Below, in pieces: positions 11,420 through 22,590 of a stretch of 64,000 nt of DNA. Positions within the stretch are counted from its first letter, which is position 1, and each line of letters begins with the position of its first letter. Under the pieces are notes generated by a model, which saw only the letters and a program-made list of their open reading frames with translations, did not search any database and was not told the origin of the DNA. The stretch comes from Platerodrilus igneus. Taxonomy: Eukaryota; Arthropoda; Insecta; Coleoptera; Lycidae. The DNA is taken from positions 868,001 through 932,000 of the forward strand of contig JARFIW010001258.1 in assembly GCA_036346225.1 (NCBI GenBank), in the 5' to 3' direction. The position numbers and the translations under genes are program-made.

Positions 11420-12150
11420 TTTGACAGGCCTATCTTAAGTCCCAAAGGCTACAGCCTATTACGTAAGAGTAGTGCTCCCCTACTCCGAGTTACCGACTCG
11501 CTTTTGGTAAGTTGAGTAGCGCTCTTCTATCCACCTTATCTAACATCTTTTGCTTAATGTGAGCCCCTCTTCTTCTCTTTTCGCCTCGTAAGCTACTATG
11601 GAACCCAACTAATTCCAATATCTTTCTTTTAATACCGTTCTTTATATCTATCTACCTTGTTAGTCTCCGTATAGTCTAAAAACCAGGCAACCTACTGCAC
11701 TGAGCCATGTTGTAGGGACTCATTTTTAGACATGAGTCGACACTGTCCTAGCCTTAAGTGGTGGCAGTGTTCTAATTAATTTGTTTGCCGTTGGCATATC
11801 TAAACGACTCCACACCTGGGGCACAGGAGATCCTGTGACAACGGTAAACCGATTTCTTGTGCGTTCAACAGAACAAGTATATCTTCTCAAAACTCCATTG
11901 TGGCCACAAAAAACTCCTATCTTAACAGTCTCTGAATTTAGTTTTAAGTCTTTTATCTTTGGGATTTTACCTTTATCTTTGGAAATTACCTTGGAAGATT
12001 ATCTTTATCTTGGCATTATCTTAGATTTTACCTTTATCTTGGCATTATCTTTGAAAGCTATCTTAGATTTTACCTTTATCTTGGGATTACTTTTGGAAAT
12101 TATCTTGGGATATTACCTTTATCTTGGTATTTTAGCGTCATCTTGAGCTT
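11420..12150. repeat. Dispersed repeat family, copy 1, with an ATCTT-type minisatellite
   Basis: GTGCTCCCCTACTCC, GAGTAGCGCTCTTCTATCCACC and CTTCTCTTTTC occur in the same order as at 22625-22740, so the two regions are diverged copies of one element. From about 11955 to 12145 the copy ends in irregular tandem words of about 30 bp built from TTTTACCTTTATCTTGG and ATTATCTT. A comparable ATCTTATCTT-rich stretch follows the second copy. No coding domain is visible, so the class (LTR or other non-coding element) is unresolved. Confidence 0.55.
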
Positions 12151-13267
12151 ATTTGTGGACATTATCCTTTTGTTCTTATAATTGGACAACATTTTTAGGA
12201 ATACTTTAATTAACTGGTATTTTGAAACCAAGATTTATATAACTTGGGCGAAAAGTAACGTTGAAAGAAAGAACCTTGACTTTGGCTTTAGCTTTACAAT
12301 TTGTTAGGACAGTTAGAAAAGTATTGAAAATTATGAGTCACATGTCAAATAGGCAGAGTACGATTTGGATACTTGCTTGCATTTTTGTAAGTATCTTGTG
12401 TAGAATGTTCTATACATTAAAATGTTTTTATGAAAAATTTTTGAAAAAAAGCTAGTTAAACCAAGTTATATTTTAAGACTTAGAATTTAATTTAGAACTG
12501 TAGGATTTTAGGTTAAGGAAAGTTTCTTGCTTTCTGATAAAATGTATTGCTAGAGGGAATTACGACAAAAAATAACTGTGTGCGCAATTATTAGATAGTT
12601 GGGTAATTAGTGACTACTTCTCTTTTTCCGTTTTCTGAATTAGTGCGGGTTGTTTTAAGAAAAATCAGGAGGCACCTAAAAACTTTATTTAGTTGTTAAT
12701 GGCTTTAAGTTATAAGTAGCTGTCCTGATTGGGGCGAATAAGAGGATCTTTTTTCTTCCTTTTTGTAGTTCTGCCGCGATTGTTACGTGTTGAGTGAATT
12801 AACGTGAAACATGCGTTTGTAGATTATTGAATAAGTTCCTACTTCTTATAATCATTAATGTTACTGTATTTGGTTTAAAAGCAAAAGTAATGCCCTGTCT
12901 CCTGTATCCGGCCTTGAGAACGTTATAAATTAGTAGTTACGTTATGGGCTTAGAATGATTTAATATAAGTATAAATACGTTAAGCTGCTCTCGGGCATCA
13001 GCCAATTTGAATGGACCAATCCTGGCAGGGAGAATAAGCGTTAAACGAGTGAGGTGATTTAAACGAACCAAAAGTAATCACTTCAGGGATTTGACGAAGT
13101 GCGGTTGAGCTTTTTGGAGTATCGTTTTCGTGTGTGCCGTCTATGTAGTGCTTAAGCTTCTCGTCCTTTTACCTTTTCTTCGTACACTTCCCTTCGGGCG
13201 TTACAATTACGATCAGCAAGTACCACGTTAAAAACCTACGGGAAACTGGACTCCACTGAAACCCCTT
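12151..13267. other. No recognisable gene
   Basis: Mixed AT-rich sequence. The open frame at 12261-12455 has no recognisable motif. From about 12960 the base composition becomes more balanced, leading into the repeat at 13268. Confidence 0.5.
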
Positions 13268-13380
13268 AGATGAGCTTGTCACCGAGGCTTCAACGCTGAG
13301 TGCTATAATTTAAAAATTGATATGTAGAAGTTTGAATTATTTGAACCCTAATATTTTATTAAGTAAGGCGGTACGTAATA
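13268..13380. repeat. Dispersed repeat paired with 9137-9236
   Basis: It shares GATGAGCTTGTCACCGAG, GTGCTATAATTT, ATATGTAGAAG, TTATTTGAACCCTAATATT and GTACGTAATAA with the earlier copy, in order and orientation. The left word resembles a tRNA box A region in reverse complement, hinting that it belongs to a SINE or to the edge of an LTR element. Confidence 0.6.
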
Positions 13381-13469
13381 AACCTCACGTATATACTCGA
13401 TGATGGCCAAAGTCATTTAAAAACAAAAAAGATTACTTAATTCTCTTTTTGAAATAGTCTAAAAACTAT

Positions 13470-13860
13470 CTACAACTCGGGCTCAGACTAGAGCCGAGGT
13501 TTTCTTTGACGGTGCCCCGGGCTAGGAAAAGCGCCAGGGCTTCGGTGGTTCCTCAGCCTAGGTTCGACTGTTTCTCTGTAGGCTAAAAGAAGCGCTAGAT
13601 GACTGAGTCCAGTGACGGTCTGGTCGTAATGCGGCTGGTTTTATACTCTTCCTTGAGGCTGGTGGGGTGACGCGCAGTCAATCAGCGTGCGCGATTTTTA
13701 TGTTGGGGGTTGTGGTCATCGTAAAAGGGGCGAACCGCGTTAAGCTATATATACGGGTGTTGTGGTTGCGCGCCTTTCTTGTAAGATGTAGATTGTCACG
13801 AGACAAGGTCTGTGACATGCAGTTGACTATATCAGAGTACACGAGCTGGAAATAGAACAA
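13470..13860. other. GC-richer island with TATA-like motif, unassigned
   Basis: The composition changes sharply to GC-richer sequence with words such as GTGCCCCGGGCTAGG and CAATCAGCGTGCGCGA, followed by TATATATACGGG near 13746. A CCAAT-like word plus a TATA-like word suggests a promoter or an LTR U3/R region. No repeat partner was found in the window. The small open frames on both strands (13667-13860) have no recognisable motif. Confidence 0.3.
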
Positions 13861-14070
13861 ACCAAAGAATCTCGAGAAATTCCAACTAAGTTTTTGTGCT
13901 ACCCAAAATCTGTACTTTCATTAGTTAAACTAAATTTGAAGATTCTTTTACAATTAAAAACTCGGAAAACGCATTTCATTGGTTAAAGACATCATAACGT
14001 TTTTCAACACAGGAAGAATAGGAAATGGCAGTGTATAAATATAATTTCAAATTCTGCAGAAGACATTCGT

Positions 14071-14208
14071 AGTGCTCACCATAGCCTAGGAATCCTCTTG
14101 CAGTGCTCCCCATAGCCTGCAAAACCTTCCAAGCAGCGCTCTCCATAGCCTGCTACACTTCAAAACGCAGCGCTCACCATAGCTTGCGTACTCTCCGAAC
14201 GTAACGCT
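14071..14208. repeat. Minisatellite, ~32-34 bp period, four units
   Basis: The core GCTCACCATAGCCTG recurs at about 14073, 14104, 14137 and 14170 with small changes, separated by variable CTTCCAA-like spacers. It precedes the ORF at 14248. Confidence 0.8.
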
Positions 14209-14247
14209 GTTCGCTGCCAGACCTGGGAATAACTATATAAACTACGT

Positions 14248-14511
14248 ATGGGTGGTAAGATTCGTTCCGTACACCAAGCAAGTCGCAAACAATCACAGAA
14301 CGCCCTTCGACGTGCGATCCGTTCATACCGACCGCACCCAAAGCTTCTGTCTCCTCTGCCACCGTTTACGAAAGACCCTATTCAAACGACTTTTTCTACA
14401 AGCACATCCCGAGAAGTGGATTACTGCAATGTCGTCGACTGCATCTGCCAGGTCTACCTCCGGGACATCATCCCCGTAGAGTTTAACGGAAACGTACTCT
14501 ACGAGGTCTAA
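14248..14511 (+). CDS. Unassigned 87-codon ORF in GC-richer patch
   Basis: This is an ATG-to-stop frame of 87 codons with less AT-biased sequence than its surroundings. A second frame overlaps it (14252-14479) and a third is open on the minus strand (14174-14362), which weakens the case for any of them. The overlapping frame contains a Cys-Leu-Leu-Cys-His stretch, but I recognise no domain. It sits between a minisatellite and a CCGAAGA-rich repeat block, so it may be part of an unidentified element rather than a host gene. Confidence 0.2.
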   Translation: MGGKIRSVHQASRKQSQNALRRAIRSYRPHPKLLSPLPPFTKDPIQTTFSTSTSREVDYCNVVDCICQVYLRDIIPVEFNGNVLYEV

Positions 14512-14529
14512 GGCACCACGTCCACGACG

Positions 14530-15010
14530 TCTGCCGAAAGGTACCGAAGACCACCGAAGACGTCTGGGCCTCCCAAACCTGCCAATATTTTCTAATCACC
14601 ACCGTTCAAGTTATTATTGGACTTCACGAATCAAGTCCGAAGCCTTCCGAAGGGTTTCGAAGACTTCAGAATCCTATATACTTGTAAATATTGTAAATTA
14701 GTAGTTTTAAATTTCAAATCATAACTTTTTGTGACATAACGTTTTGCAAAAAAGAAGAAACGAAACCTTCCGAAGAGTTCCGAAGACAACTGAAGACTTC
14801 TGAACCCTCTATACTTGTAAATATTGTAAATTAGTAGTTTTTACTTTCAAATCATAACTCTTTGTGACAACACGAAAGCTTCCGAAAAGTTCCGAAGACC
14901 ACCGAAGCCGCTTTCATTTTATAAGGGTTTGAGTTTATTTTGGTTTCATAAGCAAGCACCAAGCCTTCCGAAAAGTTCCGAAGATTACCGAAGACTTCCG
15001 AACTACTTCA
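14530..15010. repeat. CCTTCCGAAGAGTTCCGAAGA repeat block, ~135 bp period
   Basis: Words such as CCTTCCGAAG and GTTCCGAAGAC recur many times. TATACTTGTAAATATTGTAA with its downstream TTAGTAGTTTT occurs at 14676 and 14811, giving a period of about 135 bp with two full and several partial units. No coding potential. Confidence 0.75.
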
Positions 15011-16961
15011 ACAATTAAAATTCATTCAATTTTAACGAATTCACTTTATTTTATGTATTTATGAACTTATAATTATTTTGGTTGTTACACTTATTAAACA
15101 AATAATCAAGCCAAGCCTACTTGCTTTCAGACGCCTCCCACTCGAACGATAACATAGGGCACCTTATATAGTCTTCTTCGTTTGTCGAATCGAATAATAG
15201 GTTTTTAATGTAATCGGCCAATTTATTCAGAAATTATGTTATTTTAAAGCTTTTAAAGATTTAAGGAAAATCGTTGAATAAACAACACTATTGTAAAATG
15301 TTTGTTAAGATTGATGATGATATTTTAATATTTATTGTATGTATGACTGACACCACGACTAAATAGAGTAGCAATTCTCCCCATTAATTAATTGTCTGTG
15401 CGTATTTTAAACTATTGTTAAAAAATTAGTACCAGATGCTTCTGTAAAATAATTAAATGTAATGATCCGAAATATAGAACATCCTTGATTTTATTTTTCT
15501 GCCCACATTTTATATTGTATTTTAAATTTTGAAAGGCCTCTCCTCTACAATATTGGTTTCCTTGGGCCTCGAATTTTCTCTGAAAGACCCTGCAAACAAA
15601 TTATACTTAATTACTACGTATGTACGTATGCTCTATTAACTTTAAAATGTTAATAATTCTGAAATGAGAGCCTGTTCTTATTAGAAATTTTACTTACAAT
15701 TTATAATTTATTTAAAAAGACGGTGTCATTAGTTTGTGGACTTTCTCATTTGTACTGTTTGAGAAACACGGAAAAATACTTTTATGGAGTCAGGAGGGGT
15801 CTAAACCCCCTCGAGTGCGACCTTGGCCTTGGAATAGCAATAGCAATAGACGATCATGGTTGTGTGACCAAAATGTTTCACCAACTCAGACAAAGATGGG
15901 CAAAAAATTCACACGTACAGAAATAAATTATCTCTAAAACGAAATGAACCCAATTTAAATTGAAAAAGTTTACAAAAATATCTAATTTTAAATAAGGTCT
16001 ATTTTTCATCCCATAAAACATGTAGCGTGTCGTGTTATGGTAAAACAACAAGAATACCTCAGAATATCGAATACACGTTAAACTTTACTAAGTTCTGCAA
16101 AATGACTATTAAATGTGAATTGTTTCCAACTTCGCAACTTAGCTGCGGTTACAGGGTATAACTGTTTGTGATTACAGGAGTTCTAATGTAAATGTTAATC
16201 TAACCAATTATCGCGGAGCATCAAACTATACTTCCTACTTAGTTCTCAGCTTTTATGTAATATCATACACAAATTTGAATTTGTTGAACCGAGCACCGTA
16301 CAAATAGCGTGTAAAACGCATTTTCTCAAAAATTTACAGATACAAATTACATTACTAATTCGAGGAGAATTTCTTTCGGCTTTTTCTGCAGACCACAGTT
16401 TTTCTCCGAACTTTCTCATCGTATTTTGACATACTTTACCGCATGCCCCGTTGTAAAAACCTGACTCACATGCTTATTTTATACTACCACAGTTCTGATA
16501 GGGGTGGTTGGTTGGGCAAATGTACAGTTGTTACGAGGGTGAAACAGATTAGCAACTAAACACTAGAGGGTTACTTTACAATCCCTTGATATTGATCCAT
16601 GCGGCTATTTACGGAAATTTACGTAAATCATCATATTCTGGGTATTGATAAGAGCGCAAAGTTATAACGTCTGACAATTAAGTTTAAACGTGAAATGTAA
16701 ATGAAACTTGAGCCGTAATAGCAAACCTAAACTTTATAGACCAACATTTAATCAAGAACTTCGCAGAACATTAAGTACGATGTAAAGTTGAGTCCAAAAC
16801 GTTCATTTGCCACTGCTATTTAATTACAATATATAAGTTTACGGGGTGTATGTGCAGTGTTGGTATACACAATTTCACAGATGTTATGCTACTAATTCGC
16901 TACCAATTATAATTTATGGTGCAAGCAACCAGTTCCCCACGATGTGAGGAACATTTTATAA
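15011..16961. other. AT-rich DNA without recognisable genes
   Basis: No domain or exon is recognisable; the overlapping small frames at 15723-15937 look fortuitous. The right end (16931-16948, CCCCACGATGTGAGGAA) resembles a reverse-complement LTR primer-binding site directly before the LTR start at 16962, which could mean that internal sequence of another copy once lay to the left. Confidence 0.5.
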
Positions 16962-19142
16962 TGTAACGAAAACTATATTTGCCACAACACAGTTCTTTAT
17001 TTTCATAATGATTATGCAAGCATCTTCACAACTCTTAGCTACAATAAAATTTCTAAAAGCTCACACAATAATTTACTTTTAGTTAGTCACTAACAGTACA
17101 ATTATAATCTTCTCAAACTACGATGCTGCTCTTCTTAATTAACTTATATCGATGCACTATGATTAATTTATGTTAATTTATATTATCACTACAATAAATT
17201 TATATCCATCTCTACAGCAATTTATCTCACATAGGGTACTTTATATGTATCGCTAATTTACATCATGTCAGAACTTTCAAAGCTTTAATCGGAACTTAAC
17301 TTCCAAACTACCATCGTGATCAAAGTCGATCAGAACTATTAATATAATCGAAACTCAATTAAAATTAACTGCAGAAACCCTTAACGTTAGGGATGGATTC
17401 GGGCCGAGCCGGGCCGGGCTTTTAGATGCGGCCCGGCCCGGCCCGAAATAATTTGCTCCGGCCCGGCCCGACGGCCCGGCCCGAACCAAAACGCATCGGC
17501 CCGGCTTGAGACCCGGCTTGAATTTCGGGCCGGGCTTCGGGCCGGGCCGGGCCGATTCGGGCCGGAATGTAACCAAACCTTAAGTGATGTATAGATTTTT
17601 CAACATCCAAATGGAACGTATCGTTTGTTAATATATGTATTTTCAGTTGTATAAAAATATTTCTTTACTATTATTATGTTTTTCTACAAAAGTTGAATAT
17701 ATCAACCTTAATAAATTATAGTTTATAGTATCATTTTAACCTCGAAGAATCTCAAAGGTATTTGGAGATGATGCACACTTGCACAGGCAATCCAAAATAG
17801 AAGGTGGTTTGCGTCAAACTTCAACCTTAAGTAACAAAATGCATTTTAGAATTCATGTACTACTACTAGTATATAGTAAAATATTTCAAGGAAGGTATTC
17901 AAAATTTGATTGAATATTGTTTCCTCATATTCTAAACAAAGAACGTTGCCAATTTCCATTTTACAAATTGCTGGTGTATAGGTCTACATTTCGAGAATGT
18001 GCTAGTATCCGTTCAGAGAACTGATTATTCAAGTCTCTCGTATCAGGTAGACATTACTTTGTCGTCTATGAATATTTTTTTGTCGCATGCTTTACTGGAA
18101 ATTTTAATTATTATGAAAAGAAAAATGCCGCAACATAGAATATTATTTAGTATTTACATTTTAATTTTCTGTATCCATTTGTTATTTAAAGCTATAAAAA
18201 GCTAATCGCATTGTATTCGGTAAGCTTTTCAACAAAAGATACATTCAAATAATTAAATATAATTAAGCTGGTTTTTTGTAATCGGGCAGTTTTAAATATT
18301 TTTACATATACAAAGTGGTTTCGATTTATTCATAAATAATCTTTAGTGCGAGGCCACAATAATAAGTTAATTAATAAGTATAATACAATAAACCAGCTCA
18401 ATTAACATACGTTGCAATACTTCTTCAGATTAATTAAATATAACACAAACAATTTCTATTTCAAAGTTCTTGAAAAGTGGAAAGAAGTGAATATTACTTA
18501 TCGAAAAAAAAAATTGAAATTCACAAATCGGTTTAAATCAAATCATTTTCGTTTTCGATTTATTTCCATTATGACACACTTACCAATATGTGTGTAACTG
18601 TACCTGGGTGATATTTTAAGAAGAGCGTTAATTATAATTTTGTTTAAGAGGCACCTAAAGAAATCATTAAATAAAATTTATTACTAAATCAATAAATTGT
18701 ATATTTTGTTATATAAACTTCGGGCCGGCCCGAATAGCCCGAAAAGCCCGAAAAGCTTGAGCAGTCTGGCCCGGCCCGGCCCGGGCCCGACACGTGCTTG
18801 GCCCGGCTTGGGCCCGAAAAAAAATTGACCGGCCCGGCCCGAAGCCCGGCTTGATATTCGGGCCGGGCTTCGGGCCGAGCCGGGCCAAAGCCCGGGCCCG
18901 TGGCCATCCCTACTTAACGTTAATTTATACCTTTTCCAATTATTCTAGATTAATCCACAACAATTCAGAATATGTAAATAACCTTCTCGAGATTTTTATT
19001 GTAACCTTTAAATGCAAAGTCCTGTATCTGGCAACAAAAGATCTTGCACCGCAAGACTTGTCAATCATCTATCGTGTATTCAAACCCTTTGTTTACATTC
19101 CGATGTATTATTCTGGTGATAGACAGACCAATAGGTGCTGCA
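16962..19142 (-). mobile_element. Ty3/Gypsy 3' LTR, split by a hAT insertion
   Basis: The LTR starts TGTAACGAAAACT on the plus strand and ends GCTGCA at 19142 (TG...CA), and is about 648 bp once the nested 1525 bp element and one target copy are removed. Its right part (18921-19142) resumes exactly where the left part (to 17387) stops, as shown by the uninterrupted sister LTR at 20643-21165, which reads CCCTTAACGTTAATTTATA across the same point. On the minus strand the LTR is preceded by a purine-rich tract, as expected for a 3' LTR of a minus-strand element. Confidence 0.85.
17388..18912. mobile_element. Non-autonomous hAT-superfamily transposon (1525 bp)
   Basis: The element begins TAGGGATGG and ends CCATCCCTA, terminal inverted repeats of the Ac/Tam3 type, and is flanked by a perfect 8 bp duplication CTTAACGT at 17380-17387 and 18913-18920; 8 bp duplications are diagnostic for hAT. 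Both ends carry a GC-rich subterminal zone of reiterated GGGCCGGGC/GCCCGGCCC words (about 17397-17570 and 18720-18902) in very AT-rich surroundings. The interior is AT-rich and encodes no recognisable transposase, so it must have been moved in trans. The GC-rich open frames on the minus strand are products of the subterminal repeats. Confidence 0.88.
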
Positions 19143-19156
19143 CTACCTCCTCTTTA
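19143..19156 (-). promoter_or_regulatory. Candidate polypurine tract of the Gypsy element
   Basis: The minus strand reads TAAAGAGGAGGTAG immediately before the LTR start TGCAGC. A polypurine tract directly upstream of the 3' LTR primes plus-strand DNA synthesis in LTR retrotransposons. Its position confirms the minus orientation. Confidence 0.7.
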
Positions 19157-20640
19157 AGTTGTTCTGTTCCAGAACACTCTTTGACCTGGATGTTGTAAGT
19201 CCTTGTGACAGTAAGAACAGTCGAAACCATTTCTGTAGTTCCCATGTTGAAAGAAGTAGCAATCAACACTATTAATGGCGGGCGTAGTTCCATTTGGATT
19301 GTAACCACGCATCAAAATCTGGATTTCGGTTTTCTGAAACGGTACAGTACCTTTAACACATTTTGTATCTCCCTCCAGTCCAACCCATCGAGCCCACAAC
19401 CGATCTTGGGTATAGCCAACTTCTTGTCTTTAAATTTGATCATCTGCGTACTCAAGGATCCATCTCGATTTTCCAAGGATTGTATCAAGATCCCATTCTC
19501 TACTTTTAAAGGGTCCCATTGTGCCCACTACGACTTCAAGAAACTACTTAACGGGTTAATGTTCTGCCAGAATGGACGTTCTCCTCGGGCTTTCCAACCC
19601 AGAATGGCACTAGATCTTTGTCATTCTCTTGTTCCGTTCGCATTTGTAGAAGCTGCCGATCGTCATTAATCATGGTAGTCCGTCCAAGTAGATTACACAT
19701 TGTTTCTAACAGTGAGCGATGGCTACAATCTTCGCAACATGGCCGTCTCGAAAGCGCATCCACAATACGATGAGTCGTACCAGCACGGTTGTCCGTGTCA
19801 AAGTCATAATCGTGCAGCTTTCTATCCATCTGACAAAATTTTTTCGGGATTTCTAAACTAATAGCCACTTCAGAGTGGCGTGATTAGTTCTCGGGTAAAA
19901 TTTGCTCTTGTAGAGGTACCTCTAAAGGTGTTCTACGGATTTCACAATCTCCAATAGTGCCCTACTAGCACCGCAATAATTTCGTTCCGGTCTCGAGAGC
20001 ACTTTGCCAAAGTAACCAGTGATTCCTTCTTGCCCGTCTTGTATTTGGGATAGTTCACTTCCGATGACGGCATTGATAGCGTCCGTTCCAAGATGAATTT
20101 GCCCTCCGACCGAGAATTACTTAAGATCGTAGCTGTTGTCAATAGATGCCTTAGTTGTTGGAACGCATTTTGTCAATCCTCATCCCAAACGTAATCACGC
20201 CCATCTTCAGTCAGCTTCGTCAATGCCTTGGTAATATTCGCAAACCAAGAAACGAATATTCTATAGCAAGTGCACAAGCCCAGGAAGATGCGTAGCTGAT
20301 GTTTGTCTTTTGGTGTCGGTCACTCTTGGTACTGCCTTCATCTTTTCCAGGTTTGGCCTGATTCTGTTGCCTGAAACTAGGTGCCCTAGACTGGATTCTT
20401 TGAGTCTTCAAAACGCTTCTTATAAATATCCCAAGTATTTCCCAAACAGCTCCCCAATCACGATCCCGTCCTCCAAATAAATATACGCGGCGTTTTCCAC
20501 GATAACCCACGCAAGATGTTATCCATTAACAAGCACCACAAGGGAGGCTCAAGGGCTACGAGAGAGATCAATCACTCATTGCCCCTCCATACCTTCAATC
20601 ATCTTCTCAACCTCGCGTTTAGAAAATGGGAGTCATCTCG
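19157..20640 (-). pseudogene. Ty3/Gypsy pol remnant (reverse transcriptase, RNase H, further pol)
   Basis: Reading the minus strand from right to left through many frameshifts: a decayed reverse-transcriptase thumb and connection region (20220-20600; FLGLCTCYRIF-like segment near 20250-20290), the RNase H region (about 19830-20200; LSRPERNYC-like and LRTNHATLKWLL-like segments), then DYDFDTDNRAGTTHRIVDAL with SRRPC at about 19740-19830, a hallmark of the Ty3/Gypsy RNase H-integrase boundary. The remaining 19157-19700 stretch has Cys/His residues but aligns poorly with the integrase. gag, protease and the start of reverse transcriptase are missing, apparently deleted where pol abuts the truncated 5' LTR at about 20643. 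The relic cannot transpose. Confidence 0.8.
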
Positions 20641-20642
20641 GC

Positions 20643-21165
20643 TTTAAAAGCTCACACAATAATTTATTTTTAGCTAGTCACTAACAGTACAAGTATAATC
20701 GTCTTTAACTATAATCCTAATCTTCTTAATTAACTTATATCGATGAACTATGATTAATCTATATTAATTTATATCATCACTACAATAAATTTATATCGAT
20801 CTCTACAATAATCTATCCCACATAGGGTACTTTATTTGTACCACTAATTTATATCAGGTTACGACTTCCTAAGCTTTAATTGGAACTTAGCTTCCGAACT
20901 AACATGGCGATCAAAGCCGATTAGAACTATTATTATAATCGAAGCTGCGTTTAGAACTGACTTCAAAATCCCTTAACGTTAATTTATATCTTTTCCAATT
21001 GTTCTAGATAAATCTACAACAATCCAAAATATGCAAATAACGTTCTCGAGATTAATTATTGTAATCTTAAAATGCAAAGTCTTATACCTGTCAATTGTGT
21101 ATTCATACCCTTCGTTTACATTCCGATGTATTACTCTTGTGACAGACAGATCGATAGGCGCTACA
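20643..21165 (-). mobile_element. Truncated Ty3/Gypsy 5' LTR
   Basis: It aligns in order with the 16962-19142 LTR from AAAGCTCACACAATAATTTA through CCCTTAACGTTAATTTATA to the end GCGCTACA at 21165. About the first 80 bp (plus-strand orientation), including TGTAACG, are missing, so the deletion that removed gag also removed this end. It lacks the hAT insertion, which shows that the hAT arrived after the two LTRs were made. Confidence 0.8.
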
Positions 21166-22590
21166 TAACTTCATGAACAATTCTGCATTCCTTCGTAAAA
21201 GTTTATACACTAATAATGTTTACAAATATCTAAATGTTTGATAGTTTTTCATTTTACCACTGCTAAACATTTTAAAAGCTATCGTTTGTTCCACAGTAGA
21301 TCTGGTCAGAACATCGAGACTGACGAACAGCAATTAAGCAAGAGATTTTCTTCCAGATTTACTAGGATAGTCTTAAAAGTAGACGAATGAAATATAAAGT
21401 CAATGCTTGAACGTAAAGCAATTGCTTCAAACCCATGTAATGAGTTCTAGGTATAATATCACATAATATCTCTATTAACTTATAAATTACACGATTTTAA
21501 TTGTAAATTTCAGGAACGTGGTATATGAAAGATTTACAATCTCTTTTCTCTACTTCTAACAATTAACACGGAAGTCGTACCTACCGTCTTAACTTTAATT
21601 ATGTAAATATACCTTGTCTTCTCTAACTTTATTTGAATAAAAAATTTTTCTTTTGACGTTACCTTCTCACTATAAATATATTTCCCCCTTATTCTTTCAT
21701 TTCCTTTACTTCTACCTAAATTCAACTTATACCTTTTAAGACTTGTCCTATCGTATACTCAAATGTACCTTACCCGTGAACCTTGAATCATTTCAAATCG
21801 CTTATTCATTTCTAAACGATAGCTTCCTCATTCCTAGTTAAACAAATTTTGTATTCGTCCCTACTCTCAAATAATTCTATTTTTTTTTAAAGTCTATCTT
21901 TTATCTTGCTAGTATTTCACAAACCACTATATCCGTTTATGTTGGTTGACGTATTTTTCGTTTAAAAACTCGGTGAATCTTTACGACTTGTATTGTCTGA
22001 TGTCGGTTGTTGATTTACTCCTTAGAAACCTTTAGGATCAGGACATATGCCTCTGTAGTAAAACTCGATTTTCACAGTTGCGACTACAAAAATTCGTATT
22101 AGAGGTGTTTTTTCGCAATATTTCAATCATTTGTTACAAATTCCGTTACCAACTGTTTTTATATTATGCTGACGTTAATACATTTTTTGTTTATGCTGAA
22201 AGTGTTAGTGAAGGGCTGTCGCCTTTGTCGTTTCACCGTTATTCCTTATTATTTCAGCGTATTCAAAATTTTCCTACGTTTATCTTCGATTCACTGTATA
22301 TCGTACAATTATTTCTGTGTTCGTGGTAGTTATTGGTCTTTAAAATTACTGTGTGGGTATATTTAAGTTGGTCATGTTACTTTTGTCTGATTTTCCTATC
22401 GCAGTAGATGCGCTTGGTTGGAAGATTATCTGTTTAGTTATTCTGAATTATCGACGTATTCGAATATGGCTTATCCTATCATTAACGTGTTGTTCTTCAG
22501 ACCAATCTGTCTTAATAGTGACATTCTTTATTCTCTACCCTTTCTTTAGAATGCTTATATAAAAACTCTACTTTTTCTTATTCGTCTATC
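21166..22590. other. AT-rich DNA without recognisable genes
   Basis: Several frames are open at 22078-22562, but they are hydrophobic, low-complexity translations of T-rich sequence and carry no recognised domain. Confidence 0.5.

Noticed and set aside
11138..11515. 125-codon ORF rich in Ser-Leu and Thr-His
   Set aside because: It is a translation of the CT/CA microsatellite.
17355..17610. Pro/Gly/Ala/Arg-rich minus-strand ORFs, also at 18689-18907
   Set aside because: They are produced by the GGGCCGGGC subterminal repeats of the hAT element.
19108..19399. Cys/His-rich minus-strand frame considered as a gag zinc knuckle
   Set aside because: The spacing is not C-X2-C-X4-H-X4-C, and the position is next to the 3' LTR, where gag is not expected; treated as decayed pol.
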